In this document: one piece after another, positions 46,327-56,865 of the stretch
How the letters are laid out: each line of letters starts with the position of its first letter
Position numbering within the stretch: the stretch's first letter is position 1
Assembly (NCBI GenBank): GCA_016779265.1
Contig: JADHNY010000011.1
Location: 1-62,949 of the forward strand
Length of the DNA stretch: 62,949 bases
Source of the DNA: Pirellulales bacterium
Lineage (GTDB): Bacteria > Planctomycetota > Planctomycetia > Pirellulales > UBA1268
Direction of reading: 5' to 3'
The notes under the pieces: model-generated
Told to the model about the DNA's origin: nothing
Seen by the model: the letters and a program-made list of their open reading frames with translations, nothing else
Databases searched by the model: none
Made by a program: the position numbers and the translations under genes

Positions 46327-48621
46327 CTACCACCGGTAGAGAAACTCACTGCTTGCAAACAGGCTCTGGCAGACCGCTGCCAGAGCTTCGCGAGAGGCCG
46401 GGGCATGCTGAGCGTCTTCGGCCTGATCAAACGAATCAAGAAATGCCACCGACGCGTCACGTTCCTCTGCCGTCGGAGACCGCAGCCACACGCGACGGTA
46501 GAGCTGCTCCAGCCGCTGTTCGGTTGAAAGATCGTCCGGCAAGAGATCGATCAGCCGTTCCGCAGAACGCATCACCAGAGGGCTGTTGAGCAGATAGAGC
46601 CCCTGACCAGGGACGGTCGTCCGATCACGATCTGACCGAGGCATCGAAGGATCCGCGACATCGAACAGTTCCATCGCCTCCGGCAGGTTGTCCCGAAGCC
46701 ATGGAAGGTAGATCGAGCGGTGGCGATGAAACGGATCGTTCACCGCCGAGAGCAGCCGCTGGGCCCCACGCCCCGCCACTGGCCCCTCACCGTACCTCGC
46801 CACGGCCGACCCGACCGGAGGCTCGACGATCAGGTGGCCGCTGACAAACAGGATGCGGTCGCGGATCTGTTCGGCATCAAGCCGTCGTGGTGGCATCCGC
46901 CAGAGCGTCACCGCCTCCGGATCCTCGGCATACGCCACCGGATCCATCACGCTCGCCAGCTGATAGGTGCGTGACCGCACGATCGAGCGGATCAGATCTT
47001 TCACTCTCCAGCCGTCCTCCACAAACTGCACTGCGAGCCGATCAAGCAGGGCAGGGTGCGATGGGGGCTGGCCGGCCATGCCAAAGTCGTCTGGCGTCGC
47101 CACAAGCCCCCGCCCAAACAGCTGCAGCCAGATGCGGTTCACCACCACACGGGCAGTCAATGGATTGCGATCACTGGCGATCCATTCAGCAAGTTGCAGC
47201 CGGCCGCTGGTGTCTTCGGGAATCTGCAACGGCTCATCAACGAGCGCCGCCAGCATTCCCCGTGGAACCAGATCGGCCTCAGCCTGATCCGACTCTCCCC
47301 GAGCGTAGAGCGGACTGTCGCCGATCGACTGCGTCATATCGCCATATGTGTAGTCACCAAACGTGCGTCTGGCGAAGCGTCGGCGAAACGGTGGTTCGAC
47401 CGGTTTGTCGGTCACGCCCATCACCCACGGCACAGGCTCTCCATCCTCATCCCAGGCAGCTCGACGGGTCTCGAGTAACGCCAGTCTCCCGGTAGCCAGG
47501 AAGCGTCGCAGACGATCTTCCTCCGTACGAAGGGCATCGCGTGTGTTCCTGATCTGCATCGCCATCTGTCGCGCTGCCAAGGGCGGCAAGGGGGCAACCG
47601 CATCAGGCACCACAGCCTCTTCAGGAAGTCTGAGCAGCGGAGTTGGTCGGCGAGCGTTGACGAACACCGTCGTGCCATAGTGCGACTGCGTGCTGCGAAA
47701 GATCCCGGCCAACGCGTAGTAATCCCGCTGCGGAATCGGGTCATACTCGTGGTCATGGCAGCGGGCACACGCCACGGTGAGCCCAAGGAATCCGAGCGAT
47801 GTCGCATTGATCTGCTCATCAACGGTGTCGAGCTCAAACTGCAGGCCGCTTGGCTCGTTGAGCGTGCGAGTCCCGATGGCCAAGAAGCCCGTGGCAATCT
47901 GCTGACGTGCCGCGTCCTGCGGTGAGCCGGCTGGCAGCAGATCACCAGCCAACTGTTCCCGAATGAACTGATCCCATGGCATTCCGCTGTTGAAGGCTTC
48001 GATCACGTAGTCGCGATATCTCCAGGCATGCGGGTAGGTGAAGTTCACCGCCCCCCCTGTACTCTCCGCATACCGAGCCACGTCGAGCCAGTGGCGGGCC
48101 CACTTCTCACCGAAACGAGGCGAGGCGAGGAGTTGATCAACGAGCCCTTCGTAGTGCTCCTGCGAAGGCTGAGCGACAAATGCTTCGACCTGCTCCAGCG
48201 TCGGCGGGAGACCGGTCAGATCGAGATACAGTCGTCGCACAATGGTGGCTGGTGACGCGTCGGCCACTGGCGCGAGCCCCTTGGCTTCGAGCGCCGCGAG
48301 CACGTCGTAGTCGAGGTCGACACGCGGCCAGTTCACGTCTGACACGTCAGGCAGTGGCTGCCGCTGCGGAGTCAGATAGGCCCAATGGCTGCCGCGATCA
48401 TCAGCGTCGTGGCGACTCGCTTCCGGCAGTTCGTCCGCCCAGACAGCAGTCGACAACGCCGCGACCGCAAAGACCAGTGCCGCCTGGAGCGAGCAGAAAC
48501 CACGCTGCCACCATCCCTGGCGAGCAGATCGCCAGCGGTTTTCACACGAGGACGGCATACCCGTTTCCCCACTGGCCGTCTCCGCCGGCCTGGCGGTGAC
48601 AGCCTGCGTCGGCATGACCAA
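46327..48621 (-). CDS. DUF1549/DUF1553 (PSCyt2-PSD1) exported protein
   Basis: The 764-residue protein has an N-terminal signal segment (about 42-62), DUF1549 (about 80-300: [16 protein letters not shown], then [14 protein letters not shown]) and DUF1553 (about 490-740: [20 protein letters not shown] and [17 protein letters not shown]). No CxxCH haem-binding PSCyt1 domain precedes DUF1549, so this is the short version. The usual planctomycete pairing with DUF1501 is seen directly downstream. Function is unknown; polysaccharide degradation is often suspected. The true start may be internal, since the first 40 residues are uncharacteristic. Confidence 0.92.
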   Translation of the reverse strand: MVMPTQAVTARPAETASGETGMPSSCENRWRSARQGWWQRGFCSLQAALVFAVAALSTAVWADELPEASRHDADDRGSHWAYLTPQRQPLPDVSDVNWPRVDLDYDVLAALEAKGLAPVADASPATIVRRLYLDLTGLPPTLEQVEAFVAQPSQEHYEGLVDQLLASPRFGEKWARHWLDVARYAESTGGAVNFTYPHAWRYRDYVIEAFNSGMPWDQFIREQLAGDLLPAGSPQDAARQQIATGFLAIGTRTLNEPSGLQFELDTVDEQINATSLGFLGLTVACARCHDHEYDPIPQRDYYALAGIFRSTQSHYGTTVFVNARRPTPLLRLPEEAVVPDAVAPLPPLAARQMAMQIRNTRDALRTEEDRLRRFLATGRLALLETRRAAWDEDGEPVPWVMGVTDKPVEPPFRRRFARRTFGDYTYGDMTQSIGDSPLYARGESDQAEADLVPRGMLAALVDEPLQIPEDTSGRLQLAEWIASDRNPLTARVVVNRIWLQLFGRGLVATPDDFGMAGQPPSHPALLDRLAVQFVEDGWRVKDLIRSIVRSRTYQLASVMDPVAYAEDPEAVTLWRMPPRRLDAEQIRDRILFVSGHLIVEPPVGSAVARYGEGPVAGRGAQRLLSAVNDPFHRHRSIYLPWLRDNLPEAMELFDVADPSMPRSDRDRTTVPGQGLYLLNSPLVMRSAERLIDLLPDDLSTEQRLEQLYRRVWLRSPTAEERDASVAFLDSFDQAEDAQHAPASREALAAVCQSLFASSEFLYRW

Positions 48622-48706
48622 CGCAGTCCGTCAAGAAAACCCTCGAGACCACTGATCACACTGCTACCAAAACCACTGCCGGGCACCTGCCCCAACCTGG
48701 TGACGC

Positions 48707-49237
48707 CTAGAGACCAGACGCGCCTGTTGTCTCTTGCTGCCGCTGCTCTTTCTTCGCCGGGAACTCCACGACCACAAGCTGTCGCGACTCTTCGTCGTAT
48801 GAGTATTCCTGGTAGTAGGGAAGCATCGCGAGTTCGATCCCATCCGGCTGTCCCGGCTTGATGATCCACTTCATAAACTCGTCGTAGTTCGCTGGCATCT
48901 CGCCATGCTCTGCCTGATAGAACTGCATCGCCTGCTGGACAGCAATGTTGCCCAGCTTGGCAACGCTGGAGCGATACGCGCCCGCAACCACGCCGAGCGC
49001 CCCGTCGTTCTCAGGCTTTCCTGCCAGCACACCACCGGCAGCGAGGGCTTCCTCCATCCGCATCACGTTCTGCGTCTTCTGGTTGATCGTCTTGCGGGTC
49101 TGCACCGGACCGCCAGTGCCCGCCGAAGAGCCACTCGCCGTTCCGGGCGACGCAGTCGCATTCGGATCCGCTGGCGGATCAACGCAGCCAACAAGGGCAA
49201 CGAGACACACAACAGCACTCAGTCGAACCAAAGCCAT
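48707..49237 (-). CDS. Putative lipoprotein, unknown function
   Basis: The 176-residue protein begins with a lipoprotein signal (MALVRLSAVVCLVALVGC, lipobox LVGC). A Ser/Gly/Thr-rich linker follows, then a globular region with NIAVQQAMQFYQAEHGEMPANYDEF, a helix-plus-loop pattern reminiscent of type II pseudopilin-like planctomycete proteins. The C-terminus is charged (PAKKEQRQQE). I chose ATG 49237 with GGAG 9 bases upstream over a TTG 5 codons earlier. It may be an outer-membrane-anchored envelope protein. Confidence 0.7.
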   Translation of the reverse strand: MALVRLSAVVCLVALVGCVDPPADPNATASPGTASGSSAGTGGPVQTRKTINQKTQNVMRMEEALAAGGVLAGKPENDGALGVVAGAYRSSVAKLGNIAVQQAMQFYQAEHGEMPANYDEFMKWIIKPGQPDGIELAMLPYYQEYSYDEESRQLVVVEFPAKKEQRQQETTGASGL

Positions 49238-49363
49238 GACAGGCGTCTCCAAGATTGTGCGGCCGTGTCGCCAGATGATGCGTCATCCGCTCAGCAGCCC
49301 GCGAGTCTTCTCTGCAGCCCCGAACCCCACCGCGGCATCTCGCCCTCTGGAGGACGCCGTCGA

Positions 49364-50125
49364 TTACGAACACCGCCCGACGTAGGGCGAGTTCTGGAGC
49401 CCTGCCGCCGCGGCCTGATCGGCCATCCAGTGTACGCGACCGCCGGGAAGTTGTACCCGCTGGCTCGGCAACACGTCAGGCTGATACGGCCCCTCCAGGA
49501 TTCGCTGGAGCACCTCGGCCTTGCCGGCTCCCTCAACGAGGAAGAGCACCTCGCCTGCCTGGTCGAGAAGTGCTGGCGTGAAGGTCACCCTCCATGACGC
49601 CATTTTGTCGACATACTGGGCCACCACGAGCCGGTCCTGCTCCCGCACCGCGGCCGTTCCCGGAAAAAGGGAGGCGGTGTGGCCGTCACCTCCGATGCCC
49701 AGCAGCACGAGATCGATGGCGGGCCGCTCGCAGCGAAACAGCCGTTTGAGCTCCTGTTCGTAGGCGAGGGCCGCCAGCTCTGGCTCCACCTCCCCGAGCA
49801 TCCTGTGGACGTGGGCCTCAGGCAGCGGCACACGCTCAAGCAGAGCCTCCCGGGCCATCCGAAAGTTGCTCTGCTCATCTGCCGGTGGCACACACCTCTC
49901 GTCACCGAAAAAGACATGCGTCTTGTCCCAGTCGATCCCGGCAGACACCTCGGGCCGCGCCAGCTGCTCATAGACAGGCTTTGGGGTCCCACCTCCTGCC
50001 AACGCGATCACAAATCGCCCACGCTTCTCAATCACGGCCTTGGCTCGTGAAACAATAAAATCAGCGGCATTTTTGGCAAAGTCTGCGGCCGAATCGACAA
50101 CATGCACAGTGGGGGAGGTGTTCAT
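49364..50125 (-). CDS. pgl: 6-phosphogluconolactonase
   Basis: The 253-residue DevB/Pgl enzyme hydrolyses 6-phosphogluconolactone in the oxidative pentose phosphate pathway. It has FVIALAGGGTPKPVYEQL, HVFFGDERCVPP and LLGIGGDGHTASLFPG, with the substrate-binding residues. ATG 50125 starts close to the conserved VHVVDSAADFAK. A GTG at 50158 is an alternative. There is no clear Shine-Dalgarno, and a TACTAT box lies only about 8 bases upstream of the ATG, so a leaderless message is possible. It is divergent from the exporter operon. Confidence 0.93.
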   Translation of the reverse strand: MNTSPTVHVVDSAADFAKNAADFIVSRAKAVIEKRGRFVIALAGGGTPKPVYEQLARPEVSAGIDWDKTHVFFGDERCVPPADEQSNFRMAREALLERVPLPEAHVHRMLGEVEPELAALAYEQELKRLFRCERPAIDLVLLGIGGDGHTASLFPGTAAVREQDRLVVAQYVDKMASWRVTFTPALLDQAGEVLFLVEGAGKAEVLQRILEGPYQPDVLPSQRVQLPGGRVHWMADQAAAAGLQNSPYVGRCS

Positions 50126-50206
50126 GCCGTCTATAGTAATGGAGCGCCGACGGCTCACTCTGGTTTTTCGCTTCTAGCCTGCCACAACCCTCAGCCCGGC
50201 TGCAGC

Positions 50207-51847
50207 ATGGGTCGTTCCCCAAACACCGACGGACATGCGGCCCACGGCAGTCACTGGGCTCGACTCGGGGCGATTCTCTACCTCGAGCGGCAGGATGTGT
50301 TCATGATCCTGGCCCTCGCTCTGGGGGTGGGGCTGCTTTCGATTGTCACGCCGGCTGCGATCGAGGCGCTCGTCAACGTGGTGGCGTTTGGCGTGTTGCT
50401 CTGGCCGGTGATCGTGCTGGCTCTCGTGATGCTCGGCTTTCTCTGCTTTTCCGCCCTGCTGCGGGCAATGCAGGTGCTGGCCATGGAATACATGCAGCGA
50501 CGGATCTTTGCCCGCACGGCCAATGCATTCGCCACCCGTTTTGCCAAGGCTGAGATCGAGTCATTCGACGGCCGCAATCCCACCGACATCGTCAATCGCT
50601 TCTTTGAGGTCGCCTCCGAGCAGAAGGCCCTGGCAACCCTGCTCGTCGAGGGCACGAGCGTGGTCATGATCACGATCGTGGGCATGGCAGTGCTCTCCTT
50701 CTACCACCCGTATCTCCTCACCTTCGGGCTGGTGATGATCCTGTTGATCGCCTTCCTTCTCGGCGTGCTCGGGCTCAATGGCATCTCAACGGCCATCGAC
50801 GAGAGCTACGCCAAGTTTGATGTGGCGGCCTGGCTCGAAGAGATCGCCAAGTGCCCGCACACCTTTCGCTTTGGCCGCGGGGGCAGTGTGGCGATCGACC
50901 GCGCCAATCAGCTGACCACCGAATACATTGACCTGCGGCGTGAACACTTTCGGGTGGTCTGGCGACAGACGCTTTTTGCCCTTCTTTTAGAGGCCATCGC
51001 GAGCACCGTGCTGCTCGGGCTTGGTGGGTGGCTTGTGATCAGCCAGCAGCTCAATCTTGGCCAACTGGTGGCCGGTGAGCTGATTGTCACCCTGGTGCTG
51101 TCTGCCCTCTCGAAGAGCGGTAAATACCTGGAGATTTTTTACGACCTGCAGGCCTCTCTCGACAAACTTGCGGTGATCGAAGAACTGCCCCTGGAGCCCT
51201 CTGGGGGCGAACTGCTGCCCGACAGCGCTGAGCCGATGCAGGTTCGGGCCGAGATCACGTTTAAGGCCGAGACGCCCAAGCTGCTCGAGGCGGCCCCAGG
51301 CGAGCGGATTGCGATTGTCGGGGAGCCTGGCTGTGGGAAGTCGTTTCTGCTGGAAACCTTGGCCCTCCTGCGGGTGCCCCACAGAGGCCTGCTCGAGTTT
51401 GACAGCATCGATGCCCGTTCACTTGACCGTGCGGCCGCCCGCCTACGAATCGCTCTGGTCGGTCAGGCAGAGACCTTTGCTGGCACGGTGGCGGAGAACA
51501 TCCGCGTCGGACGCAACGAGTTGACCGCTAGCGACGTCCGTGAGGCGCTCGAGATGGTCGGCCTTGCCGAACAGATCGCACGTCTCCCCAAGGGCGTCTC
51601 CTCTCCGCTCGCATCTGATGGCCTCCCGCTCTCCACGAACGAACTGCTGCGACTCTCCGTCGCCCGGGCGATTGCAGGCAAGCCGAGGCTACTGCTCATC
51701 GACGGCCTGCTCGACGGCCTCGACGTGGCCGACTGCCCAAAGCTGATCGCCTCGCTCTTCGAACGTGACAATCCTTGGACACTGGTTATCGTCACGTCTC
51801 GAGAAGACATCACCAGCCGCTGCGACAGGACGGTGAACTGGTCATGA
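50207..51847 (+). CDS. ABC exporter subunit with degenerate ATPase site
   Basis: The 546-residue protein fuses an exporter-type membrane domain (about residues 20-300) to a nucleotide-binding domain (about 345-546), as in type I secretion ABC proteins. Walker A is normal (GEPGCGKSFLLE, about 368-379), and the Q-loop region VGQAETFAGTVAEN is present. The signature is LSTNE instead of LSGGQ (about 475). Walker B reads LLLIDGLLDGLD, with Gly in place of the catalytic Glu. The switch position reads VIVTSRED, Ser instead of His. A homodimer would have no consensus catalytic site. The ATG at 50207 is chosen near the first helix. The hlyD ATG overlaps its stop by 4 bases. Confidence 0.88.
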   Translation: MGRSPNTDGHAAHGSHWARLGAILYLERQDVFMILALALGVGLLSIVTPAAIEALVNVVAFGVLLWPVIVLALVMLGFLCFSALLRAMQVLAMEYMQRRIFARTANAFATRFAKAEIESFDGRNPTDIVNRFFEVASEQKALATLLVEGTSVVMITIVGMAVLSFYHPYLLTFGLVMILLIAFLLGVLGLNGISTAIDESYAKFDVAAWLEEIAKCPHTFRFGRGGSVAIDRANQLTTEYIDLRREHFRVVWRQTLFALLLEAIASTVLLGLGGWLVISQQLNLGQLVAGELIVTLVLSALSKSGKYLEIFYDLQASLDKLAVIEELPLEPSGGELLPDSAEPMQVRAEITFKAETPKLLEAAPGERIAIVGEPGCGKSFLLETLALLRVPHRGLLEFDSIDARSLDRAAARLRIALVGQAETFAGTVAENIRVGRNELTASDVREALEMVGLAEQIARLPKGVSSPLASDGLPLSTNELLRLSVARAIAGKPRLLLIDGLLDGLDVADCPKLIASLFERDNPWTLVIVTSREDITSRCDRTVNWS

Positions 51848-53208
51848 GTGAACCCCAGAGCTTTGCCGAGCTGATGCGCCGCACAGGCACGCCACGCCTC
51901 GTGCGGGTGCTGGCTCGCCTAGTCTTTGCCGCCTTCCTGGCCACCCCATTCATCCTTGCCTTCGTGCCCTGGCAACAGACGGTGATGGGTCGCGGAACCG
52001 TCGTGGCCTATTCCCCAGTCGAGCGGATGCAGGTGATTACTGCCCGAGTGAGTGGGCAGGTGAAGCGTTGGCACGTCGTTGAAGGAAGTCGCGTGAAGAT
52101 CAACGATCCGTTGGTCGATATCGAAGATAACGATTCGGAGCTTGAGGCAAGGCTTGCGGTCCAGAAGGCCTTCCTTGAGGAACGGCTCGCAGCGGCCAGG
52201 AAAGAAGTCGCAGAACAGCAGGCGGCTGCCGATGCCCAGGTGGCAGCGCGGGCAGCTGCGGTGAAAGCGGCAGAGGCGAGTCGAGATGCCGCGGTCCGTG
52301 GCATTGAGGTTGCCCAGCAGTCACTGGCCAACGCGGAGTTTGCCGAATCGTTCGAGCAGAGCCGCTCGGAGATGTTTGAGGATCTGTTCACCAACCCGAC
52401 GTTTGGAGGCCTGGAAAGCAAAATCAACCGTGATGAGGCCAGGATGCGAGCAGATCGTGCCAGCACGGACACCGAACGGGCAGAAGCAGAGACCGAACAG
52501 GCTCGCGCACACCTGCTGACTCAAGAGTCGCTCGTCGTTCAGGCGGATGCAGCCGGACTCTCAGCGATCGCCGTGGCTCGGAGCAACCTGCGGAAGAGTG
52601 AACAAAACCTGTTTTCCATCGAGCGAGAACTTCAGGACATCGAAAACCGAATCGAGCGATTCAAGGCGCGACTGGTGGTCGCACCGTGCGACGGCGTTGT
52701 GTATCGCGTGGATGCCAACGTCAACCAAGGCGGACAATACGTACAAGAAGGCGATGAGCTGTGCACGATCGTCCCCGACACAGACGACCCCGTCGTAGAG
52801 CTGTTTCTCAACGGCTTCGACGCGCCGCTTGTGCTCGGCTTCGCGGAGCGAACCGGACAGATGCCACAGGTCCGCTTGCAGTTCGAGGGTTGGCCAGCAA
52901 TCCAGTTCTCGGCCGCCCCCGAACTAGCGATCGGCACCTTTGGTGGAAAGGTTCGACAGGTCGATCCCGCCAGCACCGCATCCGGGCAGTTTCGCGTGTT
53001 GATCGAGCCGGATCAGATGCGGCCGGGCGAACAATGGCCCGACCCAGAGTTCCTCCGGCAGGGCAACCAGGCGATCGGCTGGGTGTTTCTCAACCGGGTG
53101 TCACTGGGCTACGAGCTCTGGCGACGGCTCAATGGCTTCCCACCAGAGGTCGCGCCCATCACCAAGGGCGACAAGGGAAGCAAGGCTCCCAAGATCAAAG
53201 TCAAGTAG
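51844..53208 (+). CDS. HlyD-family membrane fusion protein
   Basis: The 454-residue adaptor has a membrane anchor (about 18-40, VRVLARLVFAAFLATPFILA), a first half-barrel (VSGQVKRWHVVEGSRVKIND), and a long charged coiled-coil hairpin (about 90-265, rich in Ala, Glu, Arg). The second barrel half follows (RLVVAPCDGVVYRVDANVNQGGQYVQEGDELC). This is the HlyD/EmrA plan that bridges an inner-membrane ABC exporter to a TolC channel. It starts within the ABC stop (ATGA). The C-terminus is Lys-rich (KGDKGSKAPKIKVK). Confidence 0.93.
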   Translation: MSEPQSFAELMRRTGTPRLVRVLARLVFAAFLATPFILAFVPWQQTVMGRGTVVAYSPVERMQVITARVSGQVKRWHVVEGSRVKINDPLVDIEDNDSELEARLAVQKAFLEERLAAARKEVAEQQAAADAQVAARAAAVKAAEASRDAAVRGIEVAQQSLANAEFAESFEQSRSEMFEDLFTNPTFGGLESKINRDEARMRADRASTDTERAEAETEQARAHLLTQESLVVQADAAGLSAIAVARSNLRKSEQNLFSIERELQDIENRIERFKARLVVAPCDGVVYRVDANVNQGGQYVQEGDELCTIVPDTDDPVVELFLNGFDAPLVLGFAERTGQMPQVRLQFEGWPAIQFSAAPELAIGTFGGKVRQVDPASTASGQFRVLIEPDQMRPGEQWPDPEFLRQGNQAIGWVFLNRVSLGYELWRRLNGFPPEVAPITKGDKGSKAPKIKVK

Positions 53209-53222
53209 TCCGCCGGCTCTCG

Positions 53223-54998
53223 CTGGCAACGCGGTCACTGCTGCTGCTTGCCTTGTGCGTTGTGCAGCCAGGCACCAGCCGGGCTGAGCCATGGAGCCTG
53301 TTTGCCGAACCTCCGGTGGAGAGTGATCCCGGCACCTTCGTTGGTGAGATACCTGGCGTGCTCTCAACAACCTACCGGCAAGCAGAGGTGCCACCGGCAG
53401 GTAGCGGTGTTGTGGTGACCGCTGCTGCACAACTGCCGTTGCCTGCCGAAGAAATGCCGGTGCCACCCGGTCAGCCGCCCCCGATCGCCCGGCCTTTCGG
53501 TGATTTCCCTGCCGACAACATCGACAACCGTAATCAGCCGCTCACGCTTTCGGAGGTGCTCGAGAGCGTGCTGCGGCACTACCCGTTGCTGCTTGCAGTT
53601 GAGCAGGAACGCGGGGTGGCCAGTGGCGGCCTGACAAGTGCCATGGGGGCCTTCGACACCCAGCTCACCGGCATGGGCACATCGCTCGCACCGAGCACCT
53701 ACGAAAACTACGTCTCTGACTTCGGCGTTGAACAGCTGCTTTCCCAGCAGGGCATCTCGCTGTTTGGTGGATACCGCACCGGCTTTGGCGAGTTCCCTAC
53801 CTACAAGCTCCACAACAAAACCGCGGTGGGAGGTGAGTTTCGCGGTGGCCTCTCGATTCCTCTGGCACGCGACCGCGACATCGACCGGGCTCGAGCTGGC
53901 AAGGCGCAGGCACAGCTCGACGTGGCGATCGCAGAGCCCGCCATCGCTCGCAGCCGGCTCGACTACATGCGGGAAGCCGCTCGTGCCTACTGGGCTTGGG
54001 CAGGCAGCGGAGAGCAACGGACCGCCACGCAGTCGCTCGTGCAGCTGGCCACTGATCGCGACCAGTTCCTTGCGGCCCGAGTCGATCGTGGAGCGACCGC
54101 CAACATTGAACGAGTCGATAATCAGCGTAATATCGCTCTTCGTGAGGGCATGGCCGTCAAGGCGGACCGGCTTGTGCAGCAGGCGGCCATCGACCTCTCG
54201 CTCTACTACCGGGATGAGGCTGGCAGGCCACTGTTGGTGGGAAAGCAGCGGCTCCGACGACTTCCCGAACCGATTCCTCCGACGCCCACGCTCTACCATG
54301 AGTCACTCTCGCGAGCCCTCGCCCAGCGGCCCGAGTTTCGCAAGCTCAGCCTGCAGCGGCAGAAGCTGCTCGTTGAGCGAAAACTCGCTGCCAATGAGAC
54401 ACTTCCGGGACTCGACGCGCAGATCGCCGCCAATCAAGACCTCGGATACGGCAAGAGCCCACTCTCAGGCCCCGAGGGACTGAACCGTCAGGTGCTCTCC
54501 GCAGCCCTCGTGTTTCAGCTACCCGCCCAGCGCCGGGGAGCTCGAGGCCGCCTCCAGGCCCTGGATGCCAAGATCTCGCAGCTCAACGAGCAGCTGCGGT
54601 ATATGGAAGACAATGTGCAAGCACAGGTGCAAAACGCCTACTCCAAACTGGAACGGGCCTACACCTTTCACGAGAAGACTCTGGAGATGGTCACGCTCGC
54701 CGATACCGTCGCTCGAGCAGAACGCGAGCAGTTTCGGCTTGGCCGTAGCGATATCCTCCGCATCGCGCTCCGCGAACAGGCCAAGTTCGACGCCGACCTC
54801 TACGAGATTGTGGCTCGCCAGCAGTTCTGGACCGCAGAGAGCGACCTGCGAGCCTCCGACACATCACTCGGCCCTGGAGCCACCGGAGAAGTCGACACCG
54901 CCGAGGAGATTCCTCTCCCAACCGGGGCATGGACCGATACGCCGGCGATCCCGACAGCCACCGCCCCTCCCACGACTCAGCCACGCATTCTGCGGTAG
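53223..54998 (+). CDS. TolC-family outer membrane efflux protein
   Basis: This TolC-like channel protein of about 591 residues provides the outer-membrane exit for the ABC-HlyD pair. It has a Sec-type signal ([10 protein letters not shown] to SRA), a Pro-rich linker, and two OEP repeats of long helices and strands ([22 protein letters not shown] and [19 protein letters not shown]). Later helices include [19 protein letters not shown]. The start is uncertain, since no ATG, GTG or TTG sits before the signal peptide; 53223 is a CTG. Its last 22 bases overlap the end of pgi. Confidence 0.85.
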   Translation: MATRSLLLLALCVVQPGTSRAEPWSLFAEPPVESDPGTFVGEIPGVLSTTYRQAEVPPAGSGVVVTAAAQLPLPAEEMPVPPGQPPPIARPFGDFPADNIDNRNQPLTLSEVLESVLRHYPLLLAVEQERGVASGGLTSAMGAFDTQLTGMGTSLAPSTYENYVSDFGVEQLLSQQGISLFGGYRTGFGEFPTYKLHNKTAVGGEFRGGLSIPLARDRDIDRARAGKAQAQLDVAIAEPAIARSRLDYMREAARAYWAWAGSGEQRTATQSLVQLATDRDQFLAARVDRGATANIERVDNQRNIALREGMAVKADRLVQQAAIDLSLYYRDEAGRPLLVGKQRLRRLPEPIPPTPTLYHESLSRALAQRPEFRKLSLQRQKLLVERKLAANETLPGLDAQIAANQDLGYGKSPLSGPEGLNRQVLSAALVFQLPAQRRGARGRLQALDAKISQLNEQLRYMEDNVQAQVQNAYSKLERAYTFHEKTLEMVTLADTVARAEREQFRLGRSDILRIALREQAKFDADLYEIVARQQFWTAESDLRASDTSLGPGATGEVDTAEEIPLPTGAWTDTPAIPTATAPPTTQPRILR

Positions 54999-56665
54999 CG
55001 ACGAATCAGGGCGTTTGTCGAGCTGTCATGAGCCAACTCTGGCTCATCAGTCGCCTCCAGTTCTGGCACAATCTTGCCAGCCAGCTGCTTGCCGAGTTCA
55101 ACACCCCACTGATCAAAGCAGTTGATGTTCCAGATCGCTCCCTGCACGAACACCGAATGTTCGTAGAGCGCGATCAGACTGCCAAGCAAGGCAGGCGTAA
55201 GCCGATCCGCCAGGATCGTGCTCGAAGGCCGGTTGCCAGGAAACGTGCGATGCGGGATCAGCCACTCCGCACATCCTTCGGCCACCAGCTGCTCGCTCGA
55301 CTTGCCGAAGGCCAGTGCTTCTGCCTGGGCAAACACATTCGCCATCAACAGATGATGATGGCGGCCGAGCGGATTGAGCGAGTTCGCGAAGGCAATGAAG
55401 TCACACGGGATCACCTCGGTGCCCTGGTGAATCAGCTGATAGAAGGAATGCTGACCATTGGTGCCAGGCTCACCCCAGTAGATCGGTCCCGTTGTGTAGC
55501 CCCCGTCAGCGGCCGGGTCGATCGGCTCGCCGGCAAGCGTGACCCGTTTGCCACACGACTCCATCGTCAGCTGCTGCAGGTAGGCGGGAAAGCGGGCGAG
55601 ATACTGGTCGTACGGCAAGACTGCCAGGGTTCGACAGCCGAGAAAGGTGGTGTTCCAGACCGCAAGCAGCCCCATCAGCACCGGCAGGTTTTCATCGAAG
55701 GGTGCCGAACGAAAGTGCTCATCCATCGCGTGGAAGCCGGCGAGCAGCTCGCGGAATCCATCCGGACCGATCGCGATCATCGTCGAAAGGCCGATTGCTG
55801 AGTCCATCGAGTAGCGGCCGCCAACCCAATCCCAGAAGCCAAACATGTTGGCGGTGTCGATCCCAAACGCGGCCACGGCGTCTGCATTGGTCGAGACCGC
55901 CACAAAGTGCCGAGCGATCGCCGCCTCGTCCTCCAACGCACCGAGCACCCAGTCGCGAGCCGAACCCGCATTGGCCATCGTCTCCTGCGTCGTGAACGTC
56001 TTCGACGAGACAATACACAGCGTTTCCGCAGGATCGAGATCACGAACCGCCTCGGCAAAGTCGGTGCCGTCGACGTTTGAGACAAAGCGGAGCGTGAGAC
56101 TTCGGTCACTCACATGCCGCAAGGCCTGACAGGCCATCACTGGCCCCAGGTCTGAGCCACCAATCCCGATGTTGACGACATTCCGAATCGGTCTGCCTGT
56201 GTGGCCCGTCCAGCGTCCCTCGCGAACATCGTTCGCGAAGACACCCATCGCCTCCAGCACGGCGTGCACCCCCGGCACCACATCTTCGCCGTCAAAGAAG
56301 ATCTGCTGCGACTTTGGGGCACGCAGGGCCACGTGCAAGACCGCCCGACGCTCCGTGACGTTGATCCGTTCGCCGCGAAACATCGCTTCGGCTCGCTCCG
56401 CGACACCGGCTGACCGGGCGAGTTTGACCAGCAGTTGCAGGGTCTCGTCGGTCACCCGCTGCTTCGAGAAGTCGAGGTAGAGGCCGCAGGCTTCCGCAGT
56501 CAGCCGGGTGCCGCGTGAGGCGTCGCTGTCGAAGAGAGCCCGCAGGGAGGTGTCGCTGACCGCAGCCGCGTGGGCCTCAAGCTCCTGCCAGGCTGGCAGC
56601 TGTGGTCGGGCCATTGCATCAAACGGGGTCTCACAGGCAGCCTGCGACGCAGCATCACCACTCAC
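54977..56665 (-). CDS. pgi: Glucose-6-phosphate isomerase
   Basis: The 562-residue enzyme interconverts glucose-6-phosphate and fructose-6-phosphate. Conserved blocks include [70 protein letters not shown] and the catalytic-His region [10 protein letters not shown] to [18 protein letters not shown]. The length matches the family. It is convergent with the tolC gene, overlapping by 22 bases. With pgl on the far side it brackets the exporter genes. Confidence 0.95.
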   Translation of the reverse strand: MSGDAASQAACETPFDAMARPQLPAWQELEAHAAAVSDTSLRALFDSDASRGTRLTAEACGLYLDFSKQRVTDETLQLLVKLARSAGVAERAEAMFRGERINVTERRAVLHVALRAPKSQQIFFDGEDVVPGVHAVLEAMGVFANDVREGRWTGHTGRPIRNVVNIGIGGSDLGPVMACQALRHVSDRSLTLRFVSNVDGTDFAEAVRDLDPAETLCIVSSKTFTTQETMANAGSARDWVLGALEDEAAIARHFVAVSTNADAVAAFGIDTANMFGFWDWVGGRYSMDSAIGLSTMIAIGPDGFRELLAGFHAMDEHFRSAPFDENLPVLMGLLAVWNTTFLGCRTLAVLPYDQYLARFPAYLQQLTMESCGKRVTLAGEPIDPAADGGYTTGPIYWGEPGTNGQHSFYQLIHQGTEVIPCDFIAFANSLNPLGRHHHLLMANVFAQAEALAFGKSSEQLVAEGCAEWLIPHRTFPGNRPSSTILADRLTPALLGSLIALYEHSVFVQGAIWNINCFDQWGVELGKQLAGKIVPELEATDEPELAHDSSTNALIRRYRRMRG

Positions 56666-56746
56666 TCAACACCTCCTCTGGATACGGCCGATTCGTCCCG
56701 GATCGACCAGTTCGGGGTGGGAGTATATCGCACCCTGCGATGCTTG

Positions 56747-56763
56747 CGGCTGACACTCAGCCG
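56747..56763. repeat. Perfect 7-bp inverted repeat between pgi and ychF
   Basis: CGGCTGA and TCAGCCG flank a 3-base loop in the 200-base divergent region between pgi and ychF. It has no T-run, so it is not a terminator. It could be an operator or an RNA hairpin in either leader. Confidence 0.5.
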
Positions 56764-56865
56764 AGTTGTCACAAACCCTATGCCCCGGTAGCCTCCCACG
56801 TTTGTCCCGTGTTTGCCGTGAGACCTGTTTTTCTCGCGGCGGTCATGCCCGTCCGGAGTTGAGCA

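Noticed and set aside
46327-48621. Haem c binding in the DUF1549/DUF1553 protein
   Set aside because: CARCHDH is part of the DUF1549 signature; no separate PSCyt1 domain precedes it, so a cytochrome claim is not supported.
52761-53222. N-terminal extension of the TolC frame from an ATG inside hlyD
   Set aside because: The extension is Arg-rich out-of-frame hlyD sequence and would bury the signal peptide.
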